Assembly (NCBI GenBank): GCA_009760855.2
Contig: WPIO01000026.1
Location: forward strand, 3,852,501 to 3,892,500
Length of the DNA stretch: 40,000 nucleotides
DNA from: Cristatella mucedo
Taxonomy: Eukaryota; Bryozoa; Phylactolaemata; Cristatellidae
Direction of reading: 5' to 3'
Every line of letters begins with the position of its first letter. Positions within the stretch are counted from its first letter, which is position 1. Position numbers and translations under genes: made by a program. This document shows positions 1-9,720 of the stretch, piece by piece. The notes beneath the pieces are model-generated. The model worked only from the letters and a program-made list of their open reading frames with translations, made no database searches and was not told where the DNA came from.

Positions 1-232
1 ATTCGCTCTTCATGAGTATTCATTGGTGGCGCTCTAGTGTTGAACATTGTTAAGTCAATTATCTTTTTTATAAATCCTGCTACAGTCACAGCAATGGAAA
101 TAGCAAGACCAAATTTTCTGTAAATATTTGCAATTCTAGCTATAATAGCCAGAATCGCTGGGAAAAAGACACCTGAGCATAGTTCAAGAAAGTTCTATTT
201 CCAAGACTTTGGATCTAGTTGTGACGCATCCC
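1..232 (-). pseudogene. Membrane-protein-like fragment of a virus-like (Polinton-type) element
   Basis: I do not recognise the family. Read on the minus strand, one frame stays open from about 232 to the window edge apart from a single TAG. It gives an aromatic start (motif NWDASQLDPKSW), then a long hydrophobic stretch rich in I, A, V, F and L, and a basic end (GFIKKIID). The hydrophobic stretch could span a membrane one or more times. The coding style (AT-rich, many K, I and N) matches the genes at 552-1082 and 4640-8105, so I place it in the same endogenous element. It may be the continuation of the 552-1082 gene on the other side of the LINE tail at 250-505, or a separate gene. It runs off the left edge. 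Function unknown; a virion membrane or minor structural protein is only a guess. Confidence 0.4.
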
Positions 233-249
233 AATTTACTTCTGTTCCA

Positions 250-505
250 AACCCTGTGATTCGTCCTTGTTGTGCTTATGCGTGCTGACACTGTGCATGC
301 TGCCACTAACCACATTTGCATGCTGACCCTGTGCATGTCACCCCTAACCATATTATTCATTTTGTTTGTTTTTCAAGCATGATTTTACTTACTATTCTAT
401 TGCGTATCACTTTGCAGCAAATGTAAAGCGCCTAGAAAGAGATTAAGTTCTCTGAGGGCGCTTTATCAAGTGCAATATTATTATTATTATTATTATTATA
501 AAATG
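250..505 (+). repeat. LINE-A 3' end with hairpin and (ATT)n tail
   Basis: Plus-strand, heavily 5'-truncated copy of the retrotransposon I call LINE-A. It shares the 3' untranslated words about GTGCATGCTGCCACTAACCA seen in inverted form at 15190-15290 and 38400-38530. It ends with the conserved AAAGCGCC...GGCGCTTT hairpin (about 425-470) and an ATT repeat to about 500. The 7-mer TTCTGTT at 240-246 and 507-513 may be its target-site duplication. It lies between two minus-strand virus-like coding fragments and so interrupts that element. Confidence 0.8.
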
Positions 506-551
506 TTTCTGTTAGAAACTTACTTGGATTCAGATGCCAATCAGAATTAGA

Positions 552-1082
552 TTATTCTGCTACTAATAGTATTTTGTTTACATAATAACCAATCTCTAAA
601 GCTAGCATTTTTGAAAGGCCTTCTTTCTTCTCAGCTATTGTCTTATAGTTTACATTGCCGTACTTCCCAGAGGCATCAACGATTTTTTTTATAAATAGTC
701 ACGGATCCACAGTTACTGTTATTCCTGATAGAAATCATCCTAATGATTTCGTTACAGTTCCAATAGCTTTGAGTGATTGTAAAACCTTTGGAAAAATTGT
801 AGCAATCTCATTTGACGCTCTTAGACTAAGTTTCATTGCAATCTTAGGAGAAATTTTGATTGCTGCTTTATATCCAAGTTCTGTAGCCGTGGTTGTACCA
901 GATAAAATTTCCTTAGTTGTATTAATTCCAGATTTTAAATCTTTTTCAATTGATCTCCCGTTTTTAATTAGAGCTCTTTCAATTTAAAAAAAAGCTTTAG
1001 TCATGTTTACTTGCTTTCCTTCTGTCTTCACTGCCTTTTCTTGTATTAGCTTTAAGAATTGCGCTTTTGTAATTCTCTTCAT
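552..1082 (-). pseudogene. Hypothetical protein of the virus-like element, about 176 codons, three in-frame stops
   Basis: A single minus-strand frame runs from an ATG at 1082 (start MKRITKAQFLKLIQ) to a TAA at 552-554. There is no frameshift and there are three internal stops: TAA at 984-986 and two TGA further on. The product would be basic at its N terminus, then a Lys/Ile/Ala/Leu-rich middle (motifs SGINTTKEILSG, ISPKIAMKLSLRASNE), probably helical. Both TGA codons stand where Trp fits the context, so simple TGG-to-TGA decay is likely. Its start lies back to back with the plus-strand fibre-like gene, leaving only about 70 bp between them, which suggests a compact virus-like layout. I cannot name the family; a Polinton structural or unknown conserved protein is possible. 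The open plus-strand frame over the same bases is its antisense shadow. Confidence 0.5.
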
Positions 1083-2718
1083 CTATATTATATAATGGGC
1101 GTTATCCCATAAATCAATGGTGAATTATTTACAGATCTTGACTGAATTTTAGTACAGTAACTATTTTAGGTTATCCAGTCAATGATTTATATGATGTAAC
1201 ACTAGATTATGCTGTTGGTTCTGACTTTGGAAATAACATTGCGAATAATGTTTCAGGAGAAATGGCTTCAGTTTCTGATTGTTCTAGTTTTCTTCCAAAA
1301 AATAATGGAATAGTTGGATTGCAACTTTATTGTGTTAACGTTACTGGCATATCTGGAAATTCTGCTGATGGCACTGTTTTTGAAAGGCCATACAAAGTTA
1401 TTAACTATGGTTTACTTAAAAGTATGACACATTTTTTAATGGTATCTCAAACACTACTCTTGACCTAGGACTAAACAATATTACTTCTTTGAAAGACTCA
1501 AGCACTGGCTTATAAAGTAAACAAACAGTAGCTAGTTGTAAACAAAAGTGTTACTTAAGATATTTAAGGCTTACAAGTTTTCCAACTCTTCTTGCTTTAA
1601 GTATCCATGGTCTTATAATCAAAGTTAATGGAACAGTAACAGAAAGTTTTGTTTCACAACTAATTCCTGCTGATATTCCAGTATTAGATGTAATGGGAAA
1701 TAAAATCGGATTTGGCACACCTTTTCCAACATTTGTCCCTAGTAATGTTAACAATTTTGGTATTTTATCAAGTATTCTATGGTCAACATATAGTACAGGA
1801 GTTTTTCTTGACTTGATAATACTTTTGGTGTATCTAAAACTTTAGTTTTAGTAATAGCAATCGATGGTTTGTGTGGGTATGCTATTAATAACTTTGTTGT
1901 AGATCAGTTTCTTATGTAGAACTTCTTGTGAGTATAGTGTAGAAAATGTCAATAGGTTATCGAAGAAAAGGAGCTCAAGCAAAGAATTGTATTCAAAGAA
2001 CTGGTAAAATACTTTCTGGTTCGCTGAATATGAATCAGAATCTAATATAGAATATTTGGAGACCCTGTTGGTCCAGGAGATGCAGTAAACCGAAGGTAAA
2101 TTGGTACACATTTTTTAAATAAAATTTCTAGAGGAACTACAGCAGATGACGAAATTGATATGAACAATAATATATTAATAAACTTGGAAATCCAAGTGAT
2201 GCGGCCACTAAAGACTATGCTGATACTAAGGATTACGTATTAATTTAATTTAATTAATTACGTAGGATTACGTAAAGTATTACTAAGGATTTAGTTATCG
2301 TTAACTGGTAGAGAAATTTCTGGAACCCTAACTATAAATGGTTTGATCAATATTAGTAATGCCCCTATTCTGAAAATTATGTTCCAAATAAAGCTTATTT
2401 AGATGATAACTTTGTTAAATTAAGCGGGGGGGGGGTACTATTATTGGTGATATAAATATGATGGGAAATACTATCTTTTCTAAAATGAATGATCCTGTTA
2501 ATCCAAATTATGGAGTTAATCTTGCTTATATAAATAAAGTATCAGACGGAAATATATCTACTATATCATTTCTTGGAATAATGGATAGTTCATTAACTAC
2601 AGACATATTTGGAAAGACAACCAATGGAAGATGGATTACTAATGTAGGGGATGTTGTAATTCCTATAGGAATATTTGTAGTTAGAGCAACATATGGTATT
2701 CCCAGTGTTGGGGCTAAA

Positions 2719-2895
2719 AAAAATCCTAGCTGATTAAACAGCCTCTTTTTGTATAGCGACAGAAGAGCCTTTACGGCTATCACCACCGCTTGCAGTGGCG
2801 ACACAGAATCGCCCACCGCAGGAATCGAACCCACGACCTCGAGACCGAGATCGTGAAAGCAACCGCCTTACCTAGTGTGCCATCACGGCTCACCA
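2719..2895 (-). repeat. SINE-1 copy inside the fibre-like gene
   Basis: A complete minus-strand copy of the tRNA-headed SINE. Its head lies at the high-coordinate end with box B near 2819-2832, and its tail (TACAAAAAGAGGCTG, then TTTAATCAGCTAG) lies at 2725-2755. The 8-bp direct repeat GGGCTAAA at 2711-2718 and 2896-2903 is the target-site duplication. It marks an insertion into an already resident fibre-like gene. Confidence 0.9.
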
Positions 2896-3513
2896 GGGCT
2901 AAAGAACTTATGCCGCTGGTGACAGCAGGATTACAGGGGCAACTATCTGGTGGTTATACACTAGATGCAAATAAAAAACTAGTGCTTAGTACATTTTCCA
3001 CAGCAGGATCGGATTTATTTGACACGCAAATAAGTGTAAGTGTTTACATAGCAAAAAGATAAATGTTAGCGAGAAAGTCCATAGATATGTAAGCAATGTT
3101 AGATCTTAATTCAAAAAAATGATAAACCGTGGAAACACTGTAGATGTATTAGAATCGGTTAGTAAAACTTTTTTCTGATAATAATTGTCTTAGGAATGAC
3201 TACGTTCAGATCATAGGATAAGATTTATCAACTAATTCAAAAAAATGTAGTGGTGTATCAGATCCAATCAATGGAAGTGACATAGCAACTAAAAAAATAT
3301 CTTGATGAAAAAGTTGGAAAAGAAAACCTAAAATTGATTAAAGGAAATCTTAAATTAAAACGATTTACTACTACAAGTAATTATTCTTATGGTTTTTATT
3401 CAAAAAATTGGCTTTTATAACATTTAAAAAGATAAATTTGCCTCATCACTTGTCTTTTATAAACCAGTGACTTTTAGTGGGAATTTAAGTGTTCAAAGAG
3501 AAACTAATAAGTA

Positions 3514-3566
3514 TAATAATAATGCAATTGATAAAGCACCCTTAGAACTCAATCTCTATCTAGGCT
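3514..3566 (-). repeat. Short LINE-A 3' tail inserted in frame in the fibre-like C-terminal ORF
   Basis: About 53 bp match the inverted LINE-A terminus: an AATAATAAT run, then the hairpin region in decayed form (GATAAAGCACC to ATCTAGGCT). The surrounding reading frame 3467-3868 stays open across it, so about 18 codons of retrotransposon tail are read as protein. No clear target duplication was found. Confidence 0.7.
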
Positions 3567-3868
3567 TTTTAGTGATGAATATTACCTTGGATTTTTTATT
3601 TTTAGTAATTCTTTTGTCTGGGTTAGCTGATATACGAATAAATAAGCCAATTTACTCAACGGTAACATTAAAAATAATAGATATAAATAAAGCTACTGTT
3701 GGCTATGAGCATAGTATCAACAATACAACTAGCTACATTGTTGAAAATAAAAAAACTGACACACCATACTTTCAGATAAAGCATGATTATAGAACTAGGA
3801 TGCAATACCAAGTAGTAACGGCGTCAGATAGAATTAACATAAAATATAACATAAAAGTGATGGTTTGA

Positions 3869-4232
3869 AACTACTATCATAAATTTTATCCTCCATGATT
3901 CATTCCTTCTAACTTTCTCTCTATTAAATACTCTGGTATAGAAAATAATAACATGCAAATATTAAGTAATTATATTACTGACTCTATTGTTTAAAATACA
4001 CTTTTAAAAAAGTTATTAGATTCAATATTAGCTATCCTGCTGTAGCTATGCTGCTATACACGAGGCTTCATAATTTCCAGTTATCTGGACGTAACTTGAA
4101 TTGCATTGCTAACAAGAGTTGTATTTTCACAGCCTAATTTGGTTAATTTCCAATTATTAGTAAATCTTTTCTAATCAAGATCTTTTTGTATAAATTCTGT
4201 TAGTTCACTTAAAATAGAAAACTGCCCGGAGT
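3869..4232. other. AT-rich sequence without recognisable gene
   Basis: Many stops in all frames. It lies between the 3' ends of the plus-strand fibre-like gene and the minus-strand genes, so it is a convergent intergenic or decayed stretch of the same element. Nothing specific was seen. Confidence 0.4.
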
Positions 4233-4478
4233 CTAATGTCTTTTTAATTCGTTTGGTTGTTTCAATTTTTTAGAGTATGCTTCTGACTTTAAATTATTTA
4301 TGGTATCTCTTTTTAAATCTTTGAGAAACTTTGAAAAAAATAGAACCATCACAAACTTTTGTAAAGATAACGCAATCTCTGGATCAGAATGATGAATTCT
4401 TAAAGCTCTGTACTCTAGAACAAGTCTTAAAGACTCTAATAACGAACTCCTGATGTCAATGCGACCCATTGGAAACAA
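4233..4478 (-). pseudogene. Hypothetical minus-strand fragment downstream of the PolB gene
   Basis: An 81-codon open frame beginning MFPMGRIDIRSSLLESLRLVLEY. It is rich in Leu, Arg and Lys, probably helical, without a motif I recognise. It follows the polymerase remnant on the same strand by about 160 bp and shares its AT-rich codon use, so it may be a short gene or a gene piece of the same element. Chance openness in AT-rich sequence is also possible. Confidence 0.3.
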
Positions 4479-4639
4479 GAAATCATTTTTAAGTCAAGCA
4501 TTTATGTAGTTATTTCTCTTAAATCGTGCTCAATTTGAAATGTTATTTTTCATCAGTTTTGGTCATAAGCAGTCTTCATGTTTTCGTTTAGGCATCTATA
4601 TGTATTTTTTTTATTTACATTTCGAAACATTTTCCACCT

Positions 4640-7600
4640 CTCTCTTTCATTCTATAGTGGCCATAAGCTAGCGAGTGAACTCCACAGTCTAAACCAATAG
4701 CGTTTAATTTCAAAAGCAAACAAAGCCACTTTTCTTTGCCTAACAATATATGTTTTATGCTTTCCACTTTGTAGTAATGCGTGCTCATAATGTTTTGTAA
4801 TTCCCGTTTCCAAGCATTCTTTAAATTATCTATGTTTTAATTTTCTCAACAACATATTCTTTAACTCCTTTAGCTTTCTCTGATTTACCAACTGGCTTAC
4901 CTTCTTTATTTAGTATATCACTCATTTCACAGATAGTACCTTGATTACAAATAGTATAAGAGTTTAACTTTGGCCTTAAGAAAACGCATTCTTTTAATAT
5001 TGCAGACTAAACTTTATCTATTATCTCATCTATACATTTTCCAACTACATTTTTATTACTTTTCATCTTACAGGATGCGGCTTCATCACTCCAGAAAGGA
5101 TAATCCTTTGCAAATTTTTGTAATATCTAATATTTGAGGATATTCAACGAAATATTTATAAAGATCTTCAGTAAATACTACCATAACTAAAGAATCAGTA
5201 TATGTACACAGTAAACTTATCTTAAAATCATATCTTTGTTTCATAGTTAAATAGTAAAACCTTTGCATTAAAATCTTAGAAAAACCAAGTATGCAAAATC
5301 CAACATAGATTGGTTTATTAAGTACAACTCTTTTCTTATTAATTTCAACACAAACAGTACTAATAGCTGTAAATATATATTTCTCTCGATAAATCTAGGA
5401 CTTCTGTATCTTCTACTCATCAAATGCTAAATTATTTTCTGAATTCTCATTGAATAACTCAACATTTCTTCTTCCTCTAACATTTTCCATAGTCTTACCA
5501 AAGAAAGAACTGTTTAGCAATTCGAAGAAACCTTTTTCAAAATCGTTTGTTGCTTTATTTCTCAACTCGATATTATTGTTTATACAAGAACATAACCAAT
5601 CGCTTTGATCAAACTGCATTATCCTATGTGTGTTAGTTACCTTATAGCCTAATTCTACGCAAGACTTCAAGTTAAGACAGTGAATTATGTATTTTTCTTT
5701 TGGTTCTAAATCTAATATTAATTGTTGTGAAGGATCATCTCTTCTGTTGAAAGAAGTTTGATACGTAGAATACTTGGCCTTAGTTATTTTAATTGTTTCT
5801 GGTAACATTTGGGCAATTCATGTTTACTTCTAATATGAAGTCAATGTTAGAATTACATTTTAATTTATTTATTATATCATCTTTGTTTGCGTTCCATTCA
5901 TCAACTCTCTGTTTTGATAAAAACCTGAATCCTCTCGTAGGTAAAGGTTGTTTCATAGCCCATCCATACAAATTAGTAGCATCAAAATATAAGAGATACG
6001 AAGTTAATTTCTTTGGATCATAGCCAGCGCACCTTGGATTATTTGCTTTGGTATAACGTTTAGAAACTTGTGTCATACCACCACGAATTATTTTCTCAAA
6101 GAACAAGTACTTGCTTGAATCTGTTAATAATTCCAGAAAAACATCAGTGTGTTTTAAACCTGCCGTCCAAGTTATTTGAGGCGTCATTAGAAATTTAGCA
6201 GCATCAATTTATAGTTATCCATTATCAGATCACGAAATCTTTCGGAAATATAAGCTAAAGATAAAACATCAATTGTTAAGTATAAACCATGGTATTCTTT
6301 CAAGTTCTGTATGTTAAAAGCATTCAAAACTTTGGTAGTATTTTCAGAATCATAAGGTTCTATATCACCCGTCAAACTTGAATAAAACTTTTCAATGGGT
6401 GGTAAACTTGTTTCTTCAAACCTTGCACAGGTATACATGTATTCATAAGGGTATATACCTTTCTTAGTTAATAAAGTAATTTGAGCATCAGTAGAATTGG
6501 GAAAGCGATGTTTTATTGTTTTAAACCTACCACTTGCCTTGCAATTTTTAACAAGATCTTCTAACCTACTCTGCAGAAGTTGAGCAGAATCCCTAAAACT
6601 TGCCTTACCAAACTCAATAGTTAAAAACTTCTCTTTGTGATTAGTAATTACTTTCTTTTCATCCAAATCACAATCAAGACAACTAACAATCAAGTGAGAA
6701 TCATATCCTCTTAAGTCTCACGTAAACAGGTAAATTAAATGTATCAGGACAAGTTTTTAATTTAAGATTGCATCCATTATGAGCGGCTCTTTTATATTTT
6801 CCTGTTAGGCGGCAATGATCTAAAACTTTAGCTTCCTTTGATAAGCACTTTTCACAAATCCAAAAGGAAGTTTCTTCCTTGAAATCTTTTTCTTGTTCAC
6901 TTGTCATACTTGGTCGGTCAAATAATTTGTGTTGTCTAAGCTTTTTTTTAAGTGTGTTGATTTGTTTTTCATGCTCTTACTTCAAAGAAAGAATTAGATC
7001 CTTAATAGAAGTTTCTCCAATGGTTTGTTTTTTGTTTGCAACAACTTTACTTTCAAGATCTAACATTACATAACCACCAGAATAAGGTTTTATGTTGATT
7101 AAAAGAGGCTTTAACCACTTCTTCAGGTTTCTCAATTTCCCCAATACAGATTGAAAATCAACAAATGCAACCAAAGGAGGCTTTATCCAATAATCTCTAA
7201 ACATAACTAAATCACTAGTACCATCTTTTTTACTTTTGGCTCTTGAGATTTTTATCCTTGCTTTTCCACAATGCTCTGATTAGCAATCAAAGATATGTTC
7301 GTCTAATTTGTCTTGCTTATAAAATCTTGACAAGCACCTTTTACAAAACAGTCTAGTGCCACTATATTTGACTGTTCTACAGAGAGAATTAAATTTAGTT
7401 ATCAAAGCACAGTGAGACTTTCCTTGATTATCATACAAAAGTACATCTATATGTTTTCACCCTCCTCATAGCTGACCATCAAAGGAGTGATACCAGAAGA
7501 AGAAAAGTCATAAAAAATTATGTAAACATCAAATAATCTAGAAAGCTTTGGAATATCTTCAATTCTCATGGGAACGCTACCTTTAACCATAATGGAATTC

Positions 7601-8105
7601 TTTTATCTTTATCATCTCTAGGAAAGAAAATAGGTTTAAGAAAGGTAAAGGATCCGAATGTTTTTTCTATCACCATTTGTCTCAAATCAGGTATCATTTC
7701 GGGATGATTTTCTCTAGGATTTAATGGTCTCAAAACACACCATAATTAAGCAAAACCTATCATCTTCATTCTTTATATTTATAATACATCTTTTGTTTTG
7801 TCATTTTTCTGGCAACTTACAGTAAGAGCCTCCAACTTGAGGAACAAACTTGCAAACTTTGCAAAAGCATTAATACAAGCTATTATCTTGCAATTTTATC
7901 CTCTTTAATTCCATTCTTCAGCAACAACATCAAAGGCTGCGAAATGTTTCTTACTAACTCTTTCAAAACGCGAAACTCTGTTTAGAATCACTGGAGCACT
8001 TCCAATGATTGCTGCATATATAGACTCATCTCTTTCATTCTTTAATTTTACTTGAATTACAAGACTCATTTTTACATTGGCAGAAGAAGAAGAAACATCT
8101 TTCAT
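4640..8105 (-). pseudogene. B-family DNA polymerase (viral/Polinton type), multiply broken
   Basis: This would be the replicative, probably protein-primed, DNA polymerase of the element. The pieces lie in family order on the minus strand, spread over several frames. The N terminus (start MKDVSSSSANVKMSLVIQ at 8105) is followed by a C-x2-C...H-x3-C zinc finger (7283-7345), an exonuclease I-like strand VDFQS near 7150, and an endonuclease VII-like zinc module with CxxC, DHC and HNGCN (6772-6856). Then come an exonuclease II-like FRDSAQLL with its Asp near 6591, an exonuclease III-like YLTIDVLSLA with its Asp near 6270, polymerase motif A YLLYFDATNLYGWAM with its Asp at 5983, motif B LLNSSFFGKTMENV near 5500, motif C near 5200, and the family C-terminal phrase GVHSLAYGHYRM (4649-4684). 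The span fits a protein of about 1,100 residues, typical for this family. Motif C has Tyr where the first catalytic Asp is expected, and the exonuclease I Glu is Gln. With the frameshifts, the copy is dead. PolB identity is certain; the Polinton assignment is inference. Confidence 0.9.
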
Positions 8106-8140
8106 AACAGAAATCTATTCTGCAGTACACTTATTCCTAA

Positions 8141-8640
8141 ACACTGAAATCGGCGTCAGCGGGATCAAAGCCCTCATACTCGTAATCAATCTCGTTTCCA
8201 CTAATTGTTTTTTCTATTAAGAAACCCTCCGGTGTTTTCTATCTATCCATTCATATCATATCGTTTTATATATCCATTCATATAGTATAATATCATATCA
8301 TATAATATCATATCCATGCATATCTTATCATATCCATTCATATCATATTCATATCGTATCGTTTCTAAATATCCGGTATTTTCTATCTTGTAAAGTCGCG
8401 TAGCTTCCGTGAAAAAGGATCGTATCTAAGAACTTTTTGGTTTAGATCTTGGATTGAAAGAAGGATCTTTAATCATTTTTTTGTATATCCACGCTCGAAA
8501 CCGGACAATGAACAATTCTGAAAGATTTACCATACTTCTTGTTAAAAGAAGATTTACTCCCAACCTTACTTTCGTAGGAAGAAACCAACCTCTTACCGTG
8601 CTCATTAAAAGTATCACCTTCACGCCTTGAAAATGTGTTA
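8141..8640 (-). pseudogene. Hypothetical protein upstream of PolB, interrupted by an ATATC-type repeat
   Basis: Two coding-like stretches on the minus strand are separated by low-complexity sequence. The upstream stretch (about 8640-8480) reads a basic, Ser/Lys-rich phrase (motif GDTFNEHGKRLVSSY). The downstream stretch (about 8215-8141) ends in an acidic tail (motif DYEYEGFDPADADFSV then a stop), 36 bp before the PolB start. Frameshifts separate the parts. I do not recognise the family. The short distance to PolB and the same strand suggest one transcription direction for both. Confidence 0.4.
8244..8372. repeat. Degenerate TATCATATC/ATTCATATC low-complexity array
   Basis: Irregular repeats of CATATCATATC and CCATTCATATC. 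The array is bracketed by a near-identical 15-mer, CCGGTGTTTTCTATC at 8229-8243 and CCGGTATTTTCTATC at 8373-8387, so it probably grew by tandem duplication or slippage inside a gene of the virus-like element. Confidence 0.7.
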
Positions 8641-8899
8641 ATTGTAGATATATATATATATATACTTTATATAAATATTTTCATTTTAAATTAATTTCTC
8701 AAGTAATATAGTAACTGACTTCTCATAAAAAATTATTATAGTATAAACAGAAAAACTTCGACTAACTTCAGTGGCATACGTAGAGTAGTATGTAACTTTG
8801 TTTTATGGCAGACTTACACTCATCTAAGGCACTTTCAAGTGAGGCCGAGCGTCTGTGAGGCTGAACGCAGAAAGCGTCTTGGATAGTGATTGTATATCC

Positions 8900-8907
<8 letters not shown>

Positions 8908-8982
<75 letters not shown>

Positions 8983-8983
8983 G
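8908..8983. repeat. (TG)n microsatellite
   Basis: About 76 bp of TG dinucleotides with one TTTG interruption, preceded by a short TATATA run. It lies just past the right side of the virus-like element. Long TG frames here are not proteins. Confidence 0.97.
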
Positions 8984-9584
8984 ATAGATTGTACATCCAG
9001 CATAAGCTAGCTAGGCGCGGAACCCGGCTACCCTATTACGCGAGACGTCGAGTGTACCAATATGCGGCTGGCAAAGCGTTAGGTCGCCTAGCCTAGGACT
9101 CAAAGTTGGTCAGCTTGTAATAATGACCTGCTCACGACAGTCACTATGCGTCTCGCCCGTCGTTCTCGCTTTCACAGATTTATGGCCCTTTGATGACCGC
9201 CTCTTTCGGCTGGTGTGGTGTCGATGTGGACTTATGGCCCGGCCCTTTCGACCTGCCCGCGGCCAAAAGGCGCAATAGGGTATGTGCCACAGTCACCAAA
9301 ACTCTGCGAGGAGGTGACATTGCGGCAGGAAGTCCAAGTAAGTGTCCCGCGGTTCCAGTAGCACCGAGGGAACGGATGCCACCGCACCTCGTCTTTGGAG
9401 GATTCGTTCCCTCGCTTCATAACGCTCGAGTCTGAGAGATGCTACCCATGCGCTCACAGTACTTGCAAAAGTCAACATTTTACACCGGCTCGCTGTCGGT
9501 GCTCGAGGATGCGAGTAGCAGCCTTCAGCGGTTAGCGGCATTTTCTCCGACAAAGCTCAGTGCAGATTTTATATGAGCAGCAAC
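8984..9584. other. GC-richer anonymous sequence
   Basis: Base composition shifts sharply from the AT-rich element to its left. Short frames on both strands overlap each other, with no recognisable domain. No RNA gene or transposon end was recognised. Confidence 0.4.
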
Positions 9585-9720
9585 TATAATAATAATAATG
9601 CATTTATAAAGCGCCCTCAGAGAACTCAATCTCTTCCTAGGCGCTTTATATTTGCTGCAAAGCGGAAACGCGATTGAATCGTGAGTAATATCATGCGTGT
9701 CCTTGTAATGTCAGATAGCG
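9585..9720 (-). repeat. LINE-A 3' end (inverted)
   Basis: Starts with AATAATAATAAT, then TTTATAAAGCGCCCTCAGAG, the hairpin, and TTTGCTGCAAAG, as in other LINE-A termini, followed by a short diverged stretch of 3' untranslated region. It is severely 5' truncated and carries no coding part. Confidence 0.85.

Larger units (their letters stand above)
1152..3868 (+). pseudogene. Tail-fibre-like repeat protein gene(s) of the virus-like element, broken
   Basis: Broken plus-strand reading frames show a repeated motif of the type found in trimeric phage tail fibres: a short beta-strand phrase (LGLNNITSLKDS, LNMNQNLI, DMNNN, DINMMGN) followed by D/N-P-x(4-6)-A-(T/V)-K/N-x-Y-(V/L)-D. I see it near 1465-1515, 1995-2105, 2165-2245 (GNPSDAATKDYAD), 2385-2410 (PNKAYLDDNF), 2450-2545 (NDPVNPNYGVNLAYINK) and 3250-3330 (SDPINGSDIATKKYLDEKV). 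The N-terminal part (1152-1468) and C-terminal part (3570-3868) look like beta-rich head domains. Several frameshifts and stops separate the pieces, and a SINE and a LINE tail are inserted. It may be one long gene or two or three adjacent fibre genes. Known from phages: such repeats build elongated trimeric fibres that touch the host surface. Inferred here: a virion fibre of the endogenous element. Confidence 0.55.

Noticed and set aside
655-987. Open plus-strand frame of 110 codons
   Set aside because: It lies antisense to the more coherent minus-strand frame 552-1082, which has an ATG start, virus-like composition and a full single-frame length.
8890-9096. Val/Cys-rich frame
   Set aside because: It is a translation of the (TG)n array.
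9190-9553. Overlapping frames with Pro/Arg-rich products
   Set aside because: Frames overlap on both strands, with no motif; expected by chance in GC-rich DNA.
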